Shown in pieces: positions 9,492 through 17,579 of a stretch of 64,000 nucleotides of DNA. Source of the DNA: Janthinobacterium sp. TND4EL3. GTDB taxonomy: Bacteria; Pseudomonadota; Gammaproteobacteria; Burkholderiales; Burkholderiaceae_D. Every line of letters starts with the position of its first letter. Position 1 is the first letter of the stretch. A model generated the notes under the pieces. That model was not told the DNA's origin and searched no databases. It saw only the letters and a program-made list of their open reading frames with translations. The stretch spans positions 62,001-126,000 of the forward strand of contig NZ_FTMV01000007.1 of the NCBI RefSeq assembly GCF_900156175.1. Direction: 5' to 3'. A program made the position numbers and the translations under genes.

Positions 9492-9890
9492 TCAGGCTGG
9501 CGGCGCGGCCGGCGCCACCAGGCCCATTTCCCGCAGCACGTCATGCGCCGAGCGGAAGGCGTCGATGGCCAGCGGCATGCCGCAATACACGGCCGAATGC
9601 AGCAGCACTTCCTGGATTTCCTGCATGCTTGCGCCATTGTTGACGGCGCCGCGCACATGGCCGCGCAACTCCTGGGCGCGGCCCAGGGCCGTCAGCATGG
9701 CGATCGTCGCCAGGCTGCGCGTCTTTAAATCCAGGCCGTCGCGGCACCAGGTCGTGCCCCAGGCGTTGCGCGTGACGAAGTCCTGCAAGGGCGCCGTGAA
9801 GGCGTCCACCTGGGCAAAGGCGCGTTCGACAAAGGCGTCGCCCATCACTTGTTTGCGCATGCGCAAACCGTTCTCGAATTGTTCATCCAT
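9492..9890 (-). CDS. Carboxymuconolactone decarboxylase family protein (PcaC-like)
   Basis: A 132-residue protein of the CMD/AhpD fold. The central segments NAWGTTWCRDGLD, TRSLATIAMLTALGR and LLHSAVYCGMP closely resemble gamma-carboxymuconolactone decarboxylase (PcaC) of the protocatechuate branch. No other pca gene is present nearby, so the protein may be a stand-alone paralogue rather than part of aromatic degradation. It has no CxxC pair of the AhpD type; a single Cys lies in the YCG motif. It is separated by about 60 bp from the phosphatase operon on the same strand and could be its last gene. The exact substrate is uncertain. Confidence 0.8.
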   Translation of the reverse strand: MDEQFENGLRMRKQVMGDAFVERAFAQVDAFTAPLQDFVTRNAWGTTWCRDGLDLKTRSLATIAMLTALGRAQELRGHVRGAVNNGASMQEIQEVLLHSAVYCGMPLAIDAFRSAHDVLREMGLVAPAAPPA

Positions 9891-9951
9891 GCCGCGCTCC
9901 CTGTGGAATACTCTGTCCAGATACTAGCGAGCGGGCATGGGGCGGTCAAGC

Positions 9952-10683
9952 TTAGTCCAGGTAGTCCGAGTATTCGCGCTGTGCGTAATGTTGCAGGTTG
10001 GCCCATGGCTGGACCTTGCTGACGGTCGGCTGCAGCTTGACGTCGACCCTGCGGTAGAAGGTATTCGCGCGGTCACCGCTTTCGATGACCAGCGGAATCT
10101 GTTTTTGCTCATCCCACAGGATGCGCTGGAACACGCCATTTTTTTCCACTTCGCGCCAGCGCGCGCCCGGCACGTTCGATGCCTGTTTCGACAGGGGCAT
10201 GGCGGTCACCAGTTTCGGGTCCAGCAGGTAAAAACTGTTTTCCCAGGAACCGTCGAAATTGACGTTTTCGTACTCGGCCTTGGGAATGGCGACGACGATC
10301 TTGTCGTGCGCGTCGATGTATTCGATGCGCACGGTGTTCTTTTCCAGCATCACATGGCGTGGAATCAGCACGGGATTGAAGTGCTTGTGTTCATGCTGCG
10401 TGGCCGCAGTCGAGGTTTTCAGCGCCACCTTGGTGTTGTCGCCATGCTTGTGGCCCGCGTGCGCGTCCGTCGCCGGCGCCAGCACGCGTTCGACCCACAC
10501 GTGGCCGGGACGGCGCAGCATTTTTTCCTCGTAGCGGCTCTCGCGCGTCACGCCTTCCGGCGTCAGCACGCGGCTGTAATAGGTGATGCCCAGGTCCAGG
10601 TCGGCGGGAGCGGCAGGGGCGGCCGCTTGCGCGGTGCCAGCGAAGCCGGCGGCGAGGAGGACGGCGATCAGGGTCGATTTCAT
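9952..10683 (-). CDS. Periplasmic His-rich protein of unknown function in phosphatase operon
   Basis: A 243-residue protein with a clear Sec signal peptide (cleavage after GTAQA or nearby), so probably periplasmic. I do not recognise the family. Two short His-rich patches (HAGHKHGDN and QHEHKHFN) lie about 15 residues apart in the middle, which suggests metal binding. The rest is a mixed beta-rich protein without membrane segments. It is the third gene of a minus-strand operon behind two alkaline phosphatases, which need zinc and magnesium; a metal-handling or accessory role is an inference from this context. A hairpin sits between it and the phosphatase upstream. Confidence 0.7.
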   Translation of the reverse strand: MKSTLIAVLLAAGFAGTAQAAAPAAPADLDLGITYYSRVLTPEGVTRESRYEEKMLRRPGHVWVERVLAPATDAHAGHKHGDNTKVALKTSTAATQHEHKHFNPVLIPRHVMLEKNTVRIEYIDAHDKIVVAIPKAEYENVNFDGSWENSFYLLDPKLVTAMPLSKQASNVPGARWREVEKNGVFQRILWDEQKQIPLVIESGDRANTFYRRVDVKLQPTVSKVQPWANLQHYAQREYSDYLD

Positions 10684-10704
10684 GTGTTGCCTTTATGTGC
10701 AAAG

Positions 10705-10734
10705 GGGGCGGAGGGCAAGATTGCCTTCCGCCCC
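10705..10734 (-). other. Intercistronic stem-loop
   Basis: A 14-bp stem (10705-10718 with 10721-10734, one G-T pair) and a minimal loop between the first phosphatase and the His-rich protein. There is no T run on the transcribed strand, so it looks more like an mRNA processing or stability element than a terminator, and could set a lower level for the third gene. Confidence 0.5.
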
Positions 10735-10759
10735 TTGGGGTTACGCTTGTTGTGCTACA

Positions 10760-12172
10760 TCAAAAGCCGAAGGCCGCCTTCAGCAGGTCAAACACCTTGG
10801 TGTTGTCCAGGGTGCCTTTGAAGGCCTTGGCGCCGGCGCCCGTGGCCAGCAGCTTGACGTCGCCGCCGCCGTGGGTTTCGCTGGCCAGGCGCACGCCTGT
10901 TTCTTGCAGGTAGTTGTCGGACAGGGCCGTGGCGCTGTCGACGTTGGTGCGCAGGTCAGGGCGGTTCGGGCCGTTGCCGAACACCAGGGTGGTGTAGGTA
11001 TTGCCGTCCTCATCCTTGCTTGGCTGGTTATCCTTGTAGCCGCGGTTGATGTCGAGGATAGGATTGCCGCGCTTGCCGTAGCCGTTGAACGCCAGCGTGT
11101 GGTCGTGGTCGGCCGTGACGACGATCAGGGTGTTTTCCAGCTTCGGATCGGTTTCCCTGACCTTGTCGATGGCCGCCTTGATGGCGTCGTCGAAGGCGAT
11201 GGTGTCGACCAGCGCGCGCTTGGCATTGATGCCGTGCAAGGCGTGGTCGATGCGGCCGCCTTCGACCATCAGGAAGTAGCCATTGGTGTTTTTCGACAGC
11301 AAGTCGATGGCTTTCAGCGTCATTTCCGACAGGCTAGGCTGGTTGGCGCCGTCGGCCGATGGCTTGGACGAGGTGCGGTCCAGTTCATAGTCGAGGTGGC
11401 TCTTCGCGCTGTACAGGCCGATGAATTTCTTGCCGCTCGGCGCGGCCGCCATTTCCGTCTTGTTGGCGGCCACCGTGTAGCCCTTGGCCGCGAATTCGGC
11501 CAGCAGGTCGCGGCCGTCGGCGCGGCCGCCCTTGTTGCTGGCGGACCATGGCGTAAAGTGGTTGCGTCCGCCACCCATCAGCACGTCCACGCCGTCGCCC
11601 AGGGCCGTGTTGTACCCGGCGCCGCCCGGCGCCGTCTGCGCGGCGATCGCGTATTGCGCATTGCGGTTGCAGATGTGCGAGAAGGTCGTCGCCGGCGTGG
11701 CGTGCGTCAGTTCCGTGGTGGTGATGGCGCCCACGGCCTTGCCCTTGGCTTTCGCCAGTTCCAGGATGGTCGGCACGCTCTTGCCGCCGGCCGGGCAGTT
11801 ATCCACGCCCAGGTTGCCGTTGACGTCGCGGCTGGGCTCTTTGGCGATGGTGTCCTGCGCCATCGAGATGACTTCATTGTTCATCTTGACGCCGGTCATG
11901 TAGGCGGCCATCGATGGGGCGCTGTCCGTCGTTTGCGCATCGTTCGAGAACGTCTTGATGCGCGCCGTGCGTTCCAGCTTGTCCATGTTCAAGCTGCCTT
12001 CTTCCTTGTACTTGTAGATGCGCGCCGCCGTCACGACGGAAGGACCCATGCCGTCGCCGAGGAAGAAGATGACGTTCTTGGCGTCGGCGGCGTAGGCGCC
12101 ATTGGCAACACTGGCTGCCACGAGCGTGGTCAGCAGCGACAGTTTCAGGGTGGATTTCAGTGCAAGTTTCAT
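10760..12172 (-). CDS. phoA: Alkaline phosphatase (periplasmic)
   Basis: A 470-residue alkaline phosphatase that hydrolyses phosphomonoesters to release phosphate in the periplasm. The ATG at 12172 gives a Sec signal peptide (about 27 residues ending in an ANGAYAA-type region); a TTG at 12184 in frame is less likely. The metal-binding FFLGDGMG motif follows directly, and the nucleophilic serine is in TDSAPSMAAYMTGVK. Later metal ligands include EGGRIDHALH and TADHDHT. It lies 29 bp downstream of a second alkaline phosphatase with the same motifs (MAAYMTGVKMNNEVISM is identical in both), indicating tandem duplication. Expression is probably driven from the Pho box upstream of that gene. Confidence 0.93.
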   Translation of the reverse strand: MKLALKSTLKLSLLTTLVAASVANGAYAADAKNVIFFLGDGMGPSVVTAARIYKYKEEGSLNMDKLERTARIKTFSNDAQTTDSAPSMAAYMTGVKMNNEVISMAQDTIAKEPSRDVNGNLGVDNCPAGGKSVPTILELAKAKGKAVGAITTTELTHATPATTFSHICNRNAQYAIAAQTAPGGAGYNTALGDGVDVLMGGGRNHFTPWSASNKGGRADGRDLLAEFAAKGYTVAANKTEMAAAPSGKKFIGLYSAKSHLDYELDRTSSKPSADGANQPSLSEMTLKAIDLLSKNTNGYFLMVEGGRIDHALHGINAKRALVDTIAFDDAIKAAIDKVRETDPKLENTLIVVTADHDHTLAFNGYGKRGNPILDINRGYKDNQPSKDEDGNTYTTLVFGNGPNRPDLRTNVDSATALSDNYLQETGVRLASETHGGGDVKLLATGAGAKAFKGTLDNTKVFDLLKAAFGF

Positions 12173-12201
12173 ATGCGTGTCCAATTCTTGTGTCTTGGGG
12201 A

Positions 12202-13662
12202 TTACAGACCGCCGGCGGTCTTGACCAGGCCGAATACTGTGGTGTTGTCGATGGTGCCCAGGAAGGTTTCCGAACCCTTGCCGATGGCGCCCAGGAAGAC
12301 GTCGGTGCCACCGTGGGTTTCATTGCCGGCCGAAGTGCGGATCACCGCTTCCTGATGGTAGGTGTTGGCGCTGGTGACGGTTTCATCGAGGCTGGCCATG
12401 GCGGCGCGGCTCGATTGCGTGCGGTTTTCGCCATTGCCGAAGCCGATGATCGAGTACGGTGCGCCGTCCAGGTCTTTCTCGACCGCGCCGGTGACGTAGT
12501 TCTTCACCAGGCCCAGCACGCCTGGGTTGCCGGCGGCCGTCTTGCCCGTGCGCTTGGCGTAGCCGTTCAGCACCAGGGTGTGGTCATGGTCGGCCGTGAC
12601 GACGATCAGGGTATTGGCCAGGGTCGGGTCGGTCAGCTTGGCTTTTTCGATGGCGGCCTTGATGGCGTTGTCAAAGGCGACCGTGTCCTGCAGGGCCTTC
12701 TTGGCTGTCGTTTCGTGCAGCGCATGGTCGATGCGGCCGCCTTCGACCATCAGGAAGTAACCCTTCTTGTTCTTGGCCAACACGTCCATGGCCTTGGTGG
12801 TCATTTCTGCCAGGCTAGGTTCCTTGGCCGCATCGCGGTCCAGGTCGTAGCTCATGTGGCTGGACGTGAACACGCCGAACAGGCGGTCCGTCTTGGTACC
12901 GTCGACGGCCTTGAAGTCGGTGGCGTTGTTGGCAATGGTGTAGCTCTTTGCTTTCAGTTCGGCCACCAGGTCGCGGTCGTCGGAGCGCTTGCCGCCGTTC
13001 TTGAATGGCGTAAAGAACTGCGCGCCGCCGCCCAGGACCACTTCCAGGCCGGTGGTGCCCAGGGCGCTGTTGTAGCCGGTGCCGCCCGGCACCAGGGCCG
13101 CGGCGATATCGTTTTCCAGGTCGCGGTGGCAGATGTGCGCGTAGGTCGCTGCCGGCGTGGCGTGCGTCACGCGCGCCGTGCTGACGACGCCGGCGGCAAA
13201 GCCCTTGGCCTTGGCCAGTTCCAGCAGGGTGGTGGCGGGCGTGCCGTTGCCGGTGCCGCATTTGTTGACCAGCTTGTTGCCGTTGGCGTCCTTGCCCGGA
13301 TCGATGGCGACCGTGTTGGCCGACATGGAAATGACTTCGTTGTTCATCTTGACGCCGGTCATGTAGGCGGCCATCGACGGCGCGCTGTCGGTGACTTGCG
13401 CATCGTTCGAGAACGTCTTGACGAAGGCCGTTTCCGGCAGCGTGTCCATGGTCAGCGCACCGTCTTCGCCCACCGAGTAGATGCGCGCAGCCGTCATGGT
13501 GGTCAGGCCCATGCCATCGCCAAGGAAGAAAATGACGTTTTTCGGCGGGGCTTCGACCACCACCTCGTCTTTTTTGGCGTCGCTGCCGCAGGCGGCCAGC
13601 ATCAGGGAGATTGCGACGCTGCAGCCAGCGACGGAAATTTTTCTGCGAGTCATGTGGTTCAT
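12202..13662 (-). CDS. Alkaline phosphatase (lipoprotein)
   Basis: A 486-residue paralogue of the neighbouring alkaline phosphatase and the first gene of the operon. The N-terminus is a lipoprotein signal with lipobox LAAC followed by GSD, so this copy is membrane anchored whereas the next one is soluble. It has the metal motif FFLGDGMG, the nucleophile segment TDSAPSMAAYMTGVK, and EGGRIDHALH and TADHDHT. The frame is open further upstream, but the ATG at 13662 (or the one at 13653) fits the signal peptide. A Pho box and -10 element lie just upstream, placing transcription start about 20 bp before the ATG. Confidence 0.92.
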   Translation of the reverse strand: MNHMTRRKISVAGCSVAISLMLAACGSDAKKDEVVVEAPPKNVIFFLGDGMGLTTMTAARIYSVGEDGALTMDTLPETAFVKTFSNDAQVTDSAPSMAAYMTGVKMNNEVISMSANTVAIDPGKDANGNKLVNKCGTGNGTPATTLLELAKAKGFAAGVVSTARVTHATPAATYAHICHRDLENDIAAALVPGGTGYNSALGTTGLEVVLGGGAQFFTPFKNGGKRSDDRDLVAELKAKSYTIANNATDFKAVDGTKTDRLFGVFTSSHMSYDLDRDAAKEPSLAEMTTKAMDVLAKNKKGYFLMVEGGRIDHALHETTAKKALQDTVAFDNAIKAAIEKAKLTDPTLANTLIVVTADHDHTLVLNGYAKRTGKTAAGNPGVLGLVKNYVTGAVEKDLDGAPYSIIGFGNGENRTQSSRAAMASLDETVTSANTYHQEAVIRTSAGNETHGGTDVFLGAIGKGSETFLGTIDNTTVFGLVKTAGGL

Positions 13663-13687
13663 CCGGCTAGGTTTGAAAGAGCTGGCA

Positions 13688-13720
13688 AGATAACAATTCA
13701 ATGTGACAACATCATGACGC
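13688..13720 (-). promoter_or_regulatory. Pho box and -10 of the phosphatase operon
   Basis: On the minus strand, positions 13720 to 13703 read GCGTCAT-GATG-TTGTCAC, two 7-base half-sites with a 4-base spacer as in the PhoB consensus (CTGTCAT repeats at 11-bp period). Nine bases downstream is TTATCT (13693-13688), a plausible -10. In PhoB-activated promoters the Pho box replaces the -35, which matches the layout here. A third TGTCAC half-site sits just upstream at 13722-13727. Regulation by phosphate starvation is inferred. Confidence 0.7.
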
Positions 13721-13876
13721 TGTGACACATTTGGATACGACGATGTGGATGGCAGCGTGCATGCCAGTATCTGATTGCATCGAAATAAGAAACAAACCAT
13801 TGCGGTTTATCGGGTTTTTCTGCCGAATCAAGCAACGTAAGATGCATGCATCCCAATCATCTTGTGAAGGCGCATC

Positions 13877-14740
13877 ATGTTCTCCAAATCCATTACCAGT
13901 ATTCTCGTTGCCACCGTCTTCGCCGCCGGCGCCGCCTCGGCCGCAGCGCCGCTGACACTGGAGGTGTTCAATCCGGGCGAAGCGGCCATCTTCCCCGTCG
14001 CTTCCGTGCTGGTGGCCGGCAAGCATGACGCCGTGCTGATCGACGCGCAGTTCTCGCGCGCCGAAGCGCAAAAGCTGGTGGAAAAGATCCGTTCCAGCGG
14101 CAAGAAACTGACGACCGTGTACATCAGCCACAGCGACCCCGATTTCTATTTTGGCCTCGACGTGATCAAGGCAGCTTTCCCGCAGGCAAAAATCGTCGCC
14201 ACGCCGGATACCGTGGCCGAGATCCGCCGCAAGGCCGACGCCAAGGTCGCCTACTGGGGGCCGATTTTGAAGGACAATGCGCCGCAGGCCATCGTCATCC
14301 CCGAAGCATTGAAGGGTCAGCGCATCACGCTGGAAGGCCAGTCGCTCGATATCGCCGGCCCGACGCCAGCGCGCACCTATGTGTGGATTCCATCGATCAA
14401 GGCCGTCGTCGGCGGTGTGGTGCTGTTTGGCAACTTGCACGTGTGGACGGCCGATACGCAAAGCGTGCAATCGCGCCAGGACTGGCTCAAGACCCTGGAT
14501 GGCATCGCGGCGCTGAAGCCCGTCACCGTCGTGCCTGGCCACTTCAAGGTGGGCTCGCCCATGACGCCGGACAGCATCGGTTTCACGCGCGACTACCTGG
14601 TGACGTTCGAAGCGGAAACGGCCAAGGCCGCCAATGCGGCCGCCCTGATCGCCGCCATGAAACAGCACTACCCGCAACTGGGCCTCGATGGCGCGCTGGA
14701 AACGAGCGCCAAGGTGGCAAAGGGTGAAATGAAATGGTAA
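13877..14740 (+). CDS. MBL-fold metallo-hydrolase-like periplasmic protein
   Basis: A 287-residue protein with a signal peptide (ending near ASAAA) and a metallo-beta-lactamase fold. The usual metal motif HxHxDH is replaced by SHSDPDFYFG, so the second His is Asp and the last His is Phe; a second histidine motif appears as VPGHFKVG. The altered motif suggests a different metal site or weakened hydrolase activity. The substrate is unknown. It is transcribed divergently from the phosphatase operon and its stop overlaps the upstream region of the DsbA-like gene that follows, so these two are probably co-transcribed. Confidence 0.75.
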   Translation: MFSKSITSILVATVFAAGAASAAAPLTLEVFNPGEAAIFPVASVLVAGKHDAVLIDAQFSRAEAQKLVEKIRSSGKKLTTVYISHSDPDFYFGLDVIKAAFPQAKIVATPDTVAEIRRKADAKVAYWGPILKDNAPQAIVIPEALKGQRITLEGQSLDIAGPTPARTYVWIPSIKAVVGGVVLFGNLHVWTADTQSVQSRQDWLKTLDGIAALKPVTVVPGHFKVGSPMTPDSIGFTRDYLVTFEAETAKAANAAALIAAMKQHYPQLGLDGALETSAKVAKGEMKW

Positions 14741-14760
14741 GCGGCAACAAGGAGGTCTCC

Positions 14761-15417
14761 ATGCCCACACTGCACTACATTTTCGACCCCCTGTGCGGCT
14801 GGTGCTACGGCGCCGCGCCGCTGGTCGAGGCGGCGCGCGCCGTGCCCGGACTGACGGTGGCCTTCCACGGCGGCGGCATGATGACGGGCAGCAATCGCCG
14901 CCGGATCACGCCCGCCTGGCGCGGCTATGTGCTGCCGCATGACCGGCGCATCGAGCAATTGTCGGGCCAGCCCTTCGGCGACGCCTATATTGACGGATTG
15001 CTCAACGACACGACGGCCATGATGGATTCCGAACCGCCGATCACGGCCATCCTGGCGGCGGAAGCCTTGGCCGGCAAGGGCCTGGACATGCTGCAGCGCG
15101 TGCAGCGCGCCCATTACGTGGACGGCTTGCGCATCGCCGACCTGCCCGTGCTGGTGACCTTGGCGCAAGAGCAGGGCATGGACGGGGCGGCATTCGGGGC
15201 CGAGTATGCGCGGCAGGCGGGCGCCGCCACGCAGCGGCACATCGACGCCAGCCGCGCCCTGCTGGCGCAGGTGGGCGGCCAGGGCTTTCCCACGTTCGTG
15301 CTCGACGATGGCAGCGGCAAGCTGTCCGTGATCGATATCGGCGGCTTCCTGGGCCAGCCGGCGAAGTTGCAGGCGCAGCTGGGTGGTGTGTGCGATGCCC
15401 ATGGATGTACATTGTAA
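14761..15417 (+). CDS. DsbA family protein (thioredoxin-like oxidoreductase)
   Basis: A 218-residue protein of the DsbA/FrnE-like group with the active-site CGWC at residues 12-15 very near the N-terminus. There is no signal peptide, so it is probably cytoplasmic, unlike classical DsbA. A conserved cis-Pro region (GGQGFPTFVLDD) lies near residue 180. I chose the ATG at 14761 because a perfect AAGGAGG lies 6 bases upstream; an earlier in-frame ATG at 14734 overlaps the end of the MBL gene and has no such site. Its stop codon overlaps the -35 of the catalase promoter. A redox or detoxification role alongside the catalase is an inference. Confidence 0.85.
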   Translation: MPTLHYIFDPLCGWCYGAAPLVEAARAVPGLTVAFHGGGMMTGSNRRRITPAWRGYVLPHDRRIEQLSGQPFGDAYIDGLLNDTTAMMDSEPPITAILAAEALAGKGLDMLQRVQRAHYVDGLRIADLPVLVTLAQEQGMDGAAFGAEYARQAGAATQRHIDASRALLAQVGGQGFPTFVLDDGSGKLSVIDIGGFLGQPAKLQAQLGGVCDAHGCTL

Positions 15418-15439
15418 ATAGCTATCGGTTCGATAAAAT
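15412..15439 (+). promoter_or_regulatory. Predicted promoter of the catalase gene
   Basis: A -35 TTGTAA at 15412-15417 and a -10 TAAAAT at 15434-15439 are separated by 16 bp. Between them lie ATAG, CTAT and GATA elements (ATAGCTATCGGTTCGAT), which loosely resemble OxyR half-sites; OxyR control is a low-confidence suggestion. Transcription would start near 15446, exactly where the leader hairpin begins. Confidence 0.5.
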
Positions 15440-15445
15440 CAATTA

Positions 15446-15506
15446 GCTTTTCCTTTGTTGTTGACCTCGTTACACTGGTTCCATTAGTCAACAACGAAGG
15501 AAAAGC
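15446..15506 (+). promoter_or_regulatory. Long inverted repeat in the catalase leader, covering the Shine-Dalgarno
   Basis: Two 20-base arms, 15446-15465 and 15487-15506, are complementary at every position as RNA (19 Watson-Crick pairs and one G-U), around a 21-base loop. The right arm contains GAAGGA, the ribosome binding site of the catalase start at 15511. If transcription begins at the predicted site, the hairpin is the 5' end of the message and would hide the ribosome binding site. At the DNA level it could alternatively be a paired operator. Confidence 0.75.
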
Positions 15507-15510
15507 AGCC

Positions 15511-16974
15511 ATGCGCCAACCGCCGCCATTCAGTACCGCCTCGGGCATCCCCGTCGCCGACAACCAGAACTCCATCAGCGCGGGTCCCCGCGGCCCCCTG
15601 CTGCTGCAAGACTTCCACCTGATCGAGAAACTCCAGCATTTCAACCGCGAGCGCATCCCCGAGCGCGTCGTGCACGCGAAAGGCTCGGGCGCCTACGGCA
15701 CCTTTACCGTCACGCATGACATCTCGCGCTACACCAAGGCTAAATTATTTGCCGAAGTGGGCAAGCAGACGGCCACGTTCGCGCGCTTTTCCACCGTAGG
15801 CGGCGAACGCGGCAGCGCCGATACGGAACGCGACCCGCGCGGCTTCGCCGTGCGCTTCTATACGGAAGAGGGCAACTGGGATCTGGTTGGCAATAACACG
15901 CCCATGTTCTTCATCAAGGACCCGATCAAGTTCCCCGACTTTGTCCACACGCAAAAGCGTGATCCGCAAAGCAATCTGAAATCGGCCGAGATGATGTTCG
16001 ACTTCTGGAGCCACGCGCCGGAAAGCCTGCACCAGGTCACCATGCTGTTCTCGGACCGGGGCACGCCGGACGGCTACCGCCACATGGATGGTTTCGGCAG
16101 CCACACGTATAGCCTGATTAATGCCGACGGCCAGCGCGTGTACGTGAAATGGCATTTCAAGACACGCCAGGGCATCAAGAATTTACCTGCGGCGGAGGCT
16201 GGCCGCCTGGCCGGTGCCGACCCCGACTACGCCCAGCGCGACCTGTTCGGCGCCATCGCGCGCGGCGATTTCCCCCAGTGGGAAGTCAAGCTGCAGGTGG
16301 CGACGCAGGAGCAGCTCGATGCCTGGGAGCAGCGCACGGGCTGGAACCCGTTCGACCTGACGAAGGTGTGGCCGCACGCGGACTTCCCGCTGTTGCCGGT
16401 CGGTATTTTCGAGCTGAACCGCAATCCGGACAATTACCATGCGGAAGTCGAGCAGGCGGCGTTTTCGCCGGCCAATGCCGTGCCCGGCATGGGATACTCG
16501 CCGGACAAGATGCTGCAAGGCCGCTTGTTCGCCTACCACGACGCCCAGCTGTACCGCGTCGGCACGAACCACCAGCACTTACCCGTGAATGCGGCCCGCT
16601 GCCCCTTCCATAACCAGCAGCGCGACGGCGGCATGGCCATCCACAATGGCAGTTCGGCGCAGAACTACGCAAACGTGGCGGCGGCAGGCACGCAGCCGCA
16701 AGGGCTGGGCCATGGCGAGCCGGCGCTGGCGCTGTCGGGCGGCGCGGCGCGCTACGACGGGCGCGGTGTGGAAGACGATTACACGCAGGCCGGCAACCTG
16801 TTCCGGCTGATGTCCGCCCAGGCCAGGCAAAACCTGTTCGACAACCTGGCTGGCCCCTTGAGTCAGGTGCGGCCGGAAACCTTGCAGCGTCAGCTGGGCC
16901 ACTTCGACCGCGCCGATGCCGCCTACGGCGCGGGCGTGCGGGCCGCCTTGCAGGCACGCGGCGTAGCCCTGTAA
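15511..16974 (+). CDS. katA: Catalase (small-subunit haem catalase)
   Basis: A 487-residue monofunctional haem catalase that breaks hydrogen peroxide into water and oxygen. Visible features are the distal His69 in FTVTHDIS, the Asn pair 128-129 in VGNNTPMFF, and the haem-ligating Tyr342 in RLFAYHDAQLYRVG. The length and the sequence around the haem site fit the small-subunit clade 3 group. It has no signal peptide, so it is cytoplasmic. It is preceded by an unusual leader with a 20-bp hairpin, and followed by a 26-bp palindromic terminator. The gene symbol is a family-level assignment. Confidence 0.95.
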   Translation: MRQPPPFSTASGIPVADNQNSISAGPRGPLLLQDFHLIEKLQHFNRERIPERVVHAKGSGAYGTFTVTHDISRYTKAKLFAEVGKQTATFARFSTVGGERGSADTERDPRGFAVRFYTEEGNWDLVGNNTPMFFIKDPIKFPDFVHTQKRDPQSNLKSAEMMFDFWSHAPESLHQVTMLFSDRGTPDGYRHMDGFGSHTYSLINADGQRVYVKWHFKTRQGIKNLPAAEAGRLAGADPDYAQRDLFGAIARGDFPQWEVKLQVATQEQLDAWEQRTGWNPFDLTKVWPHADFPLLPVGIFELNRNPDNYHAEVEQAAFSPANAVPGMGYSPDKMLQGRLFAYHDAQLYRVGTNHQHLPVNAARCPFHNQQRDGGMAIHNGSSAQNYANVAAAGTQPQGLGHGEPALALSGGAARYDGRGVEDDYTQAGNLFRLMSAQARQNLFDNLAGPLSQVRPETLQRQLGHFDRADAAYGAGVRAALQARGVAL

Positions 16975-16984
16975 TGGTGTGTTG

Positions 16985-17014
16985 CAGGCGGAACAAGCTT
17001 GTTCCGCCTGTTTG
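16985..17014 (+). terminator. Palindromic terminator after catalase
   Basis: A perfect 26-bp palindrome (16985-17010) begins 10 bases after the catalase stop. Only three Ts follow, so termination may be inefficient, but the position supports a terminator. Confidence 0.6.
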
Positions 17015-17142
17015 ATGCAGCACAAATTAGTGCTCGATATAAAATATTGCCGTATGGACATATTTGCCTTCCATGCGTAGACTTGTCGGTCTGATGATCG
17101 CGCCGCCTTCCTGGCGGCGTCCTGACTAGAAAGTCTTGCAAT

Positions 17143-17526
17143 ATGAATATGGCGAAGTTGTCGGTGCATGGGGATGACCCCACGCTCAGATCCATCCTGG
17201 AAGTTTTGCCTACCGATCCAGACCATGCCTGGCGCAAGGGCGAGCCGAAGGCGGGCGGCCGCGTCTACCTTGATTCCGGGTTCGAAGTGCTCATCGCGCA
17301 AGCGCCCAAGTCGCAAGTCTTGCCTTCGCGCATACGCAGCTACCTGGCCGAATGCCGTTCGCGCGGCGTGAGCTTCACCATGCCGCGTATCGTGGCCGAG
17401 TTGCAACTGGAACTGAACGGCGACGACACGGTCGATGCGCCGCTCGACCTGAGCCTGGCCGACATGCAGCACCTGACGGAAATGGGCATCAGCCTGAGTC
17501 TGGTGACGCGCTGCGCCGCAGCCTGA
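17143..17526 (+). CDS. DUF4279-like hypothetical protein
   Basis: A 127-residue cytoplasmic protein without signal peptide or membrane segments. The motif HAWRKGEPK near residue 28, following a short GDDPTLRSIL segment, resembles DUF4279 proteins, often associated with immunity-type proteins, but I cannot confirm the family. It stands alone between the catalase terminator and a strong bidirectional terminator. A TATAAA at 17038-17043 may belong to its promoter. Function unknown. Confidence 0.65.
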   Translation: MNMAKLSVHGDDPTLRSILEVLPTDPDHAWRKGEPKAGGRVYLDSGFEVLIAQAPKSQVLPSRIRSYLAECRSRGVSFTMPRIVAELQLELNGDDTVDAPLDLSLADMQHLTEMGISLSLVTRCAAA

Positions 17527-17544
17527 ATCCCGTGTGACACGAAA

Positions 17545-17577
17545 AAAAATGGCCACCTGTTCAGGGCGGCCATTTTT
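17545..17577. terminator. Bidirectional intrinsic terminator
   Basis: A 10-bp stem (17545-17554 with 17568-17577) has As on the left and Ts on the right, and an inner CCTG/CAGG pairing in the loop. It ends both the DUF4279-like gene and the long ABC permease/peptidase gene, whose stop is at 17580. Confidence 0.85.
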
Positions 17578-17579
17578 CG

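Noticed and set aside
10583..13725. Two long plus-strand frames opposite the alkaline phosphatases
   Set aside because: Antisense of highly conserved proteins; composition rich in Arg, Val and Gly without recognisable domains.
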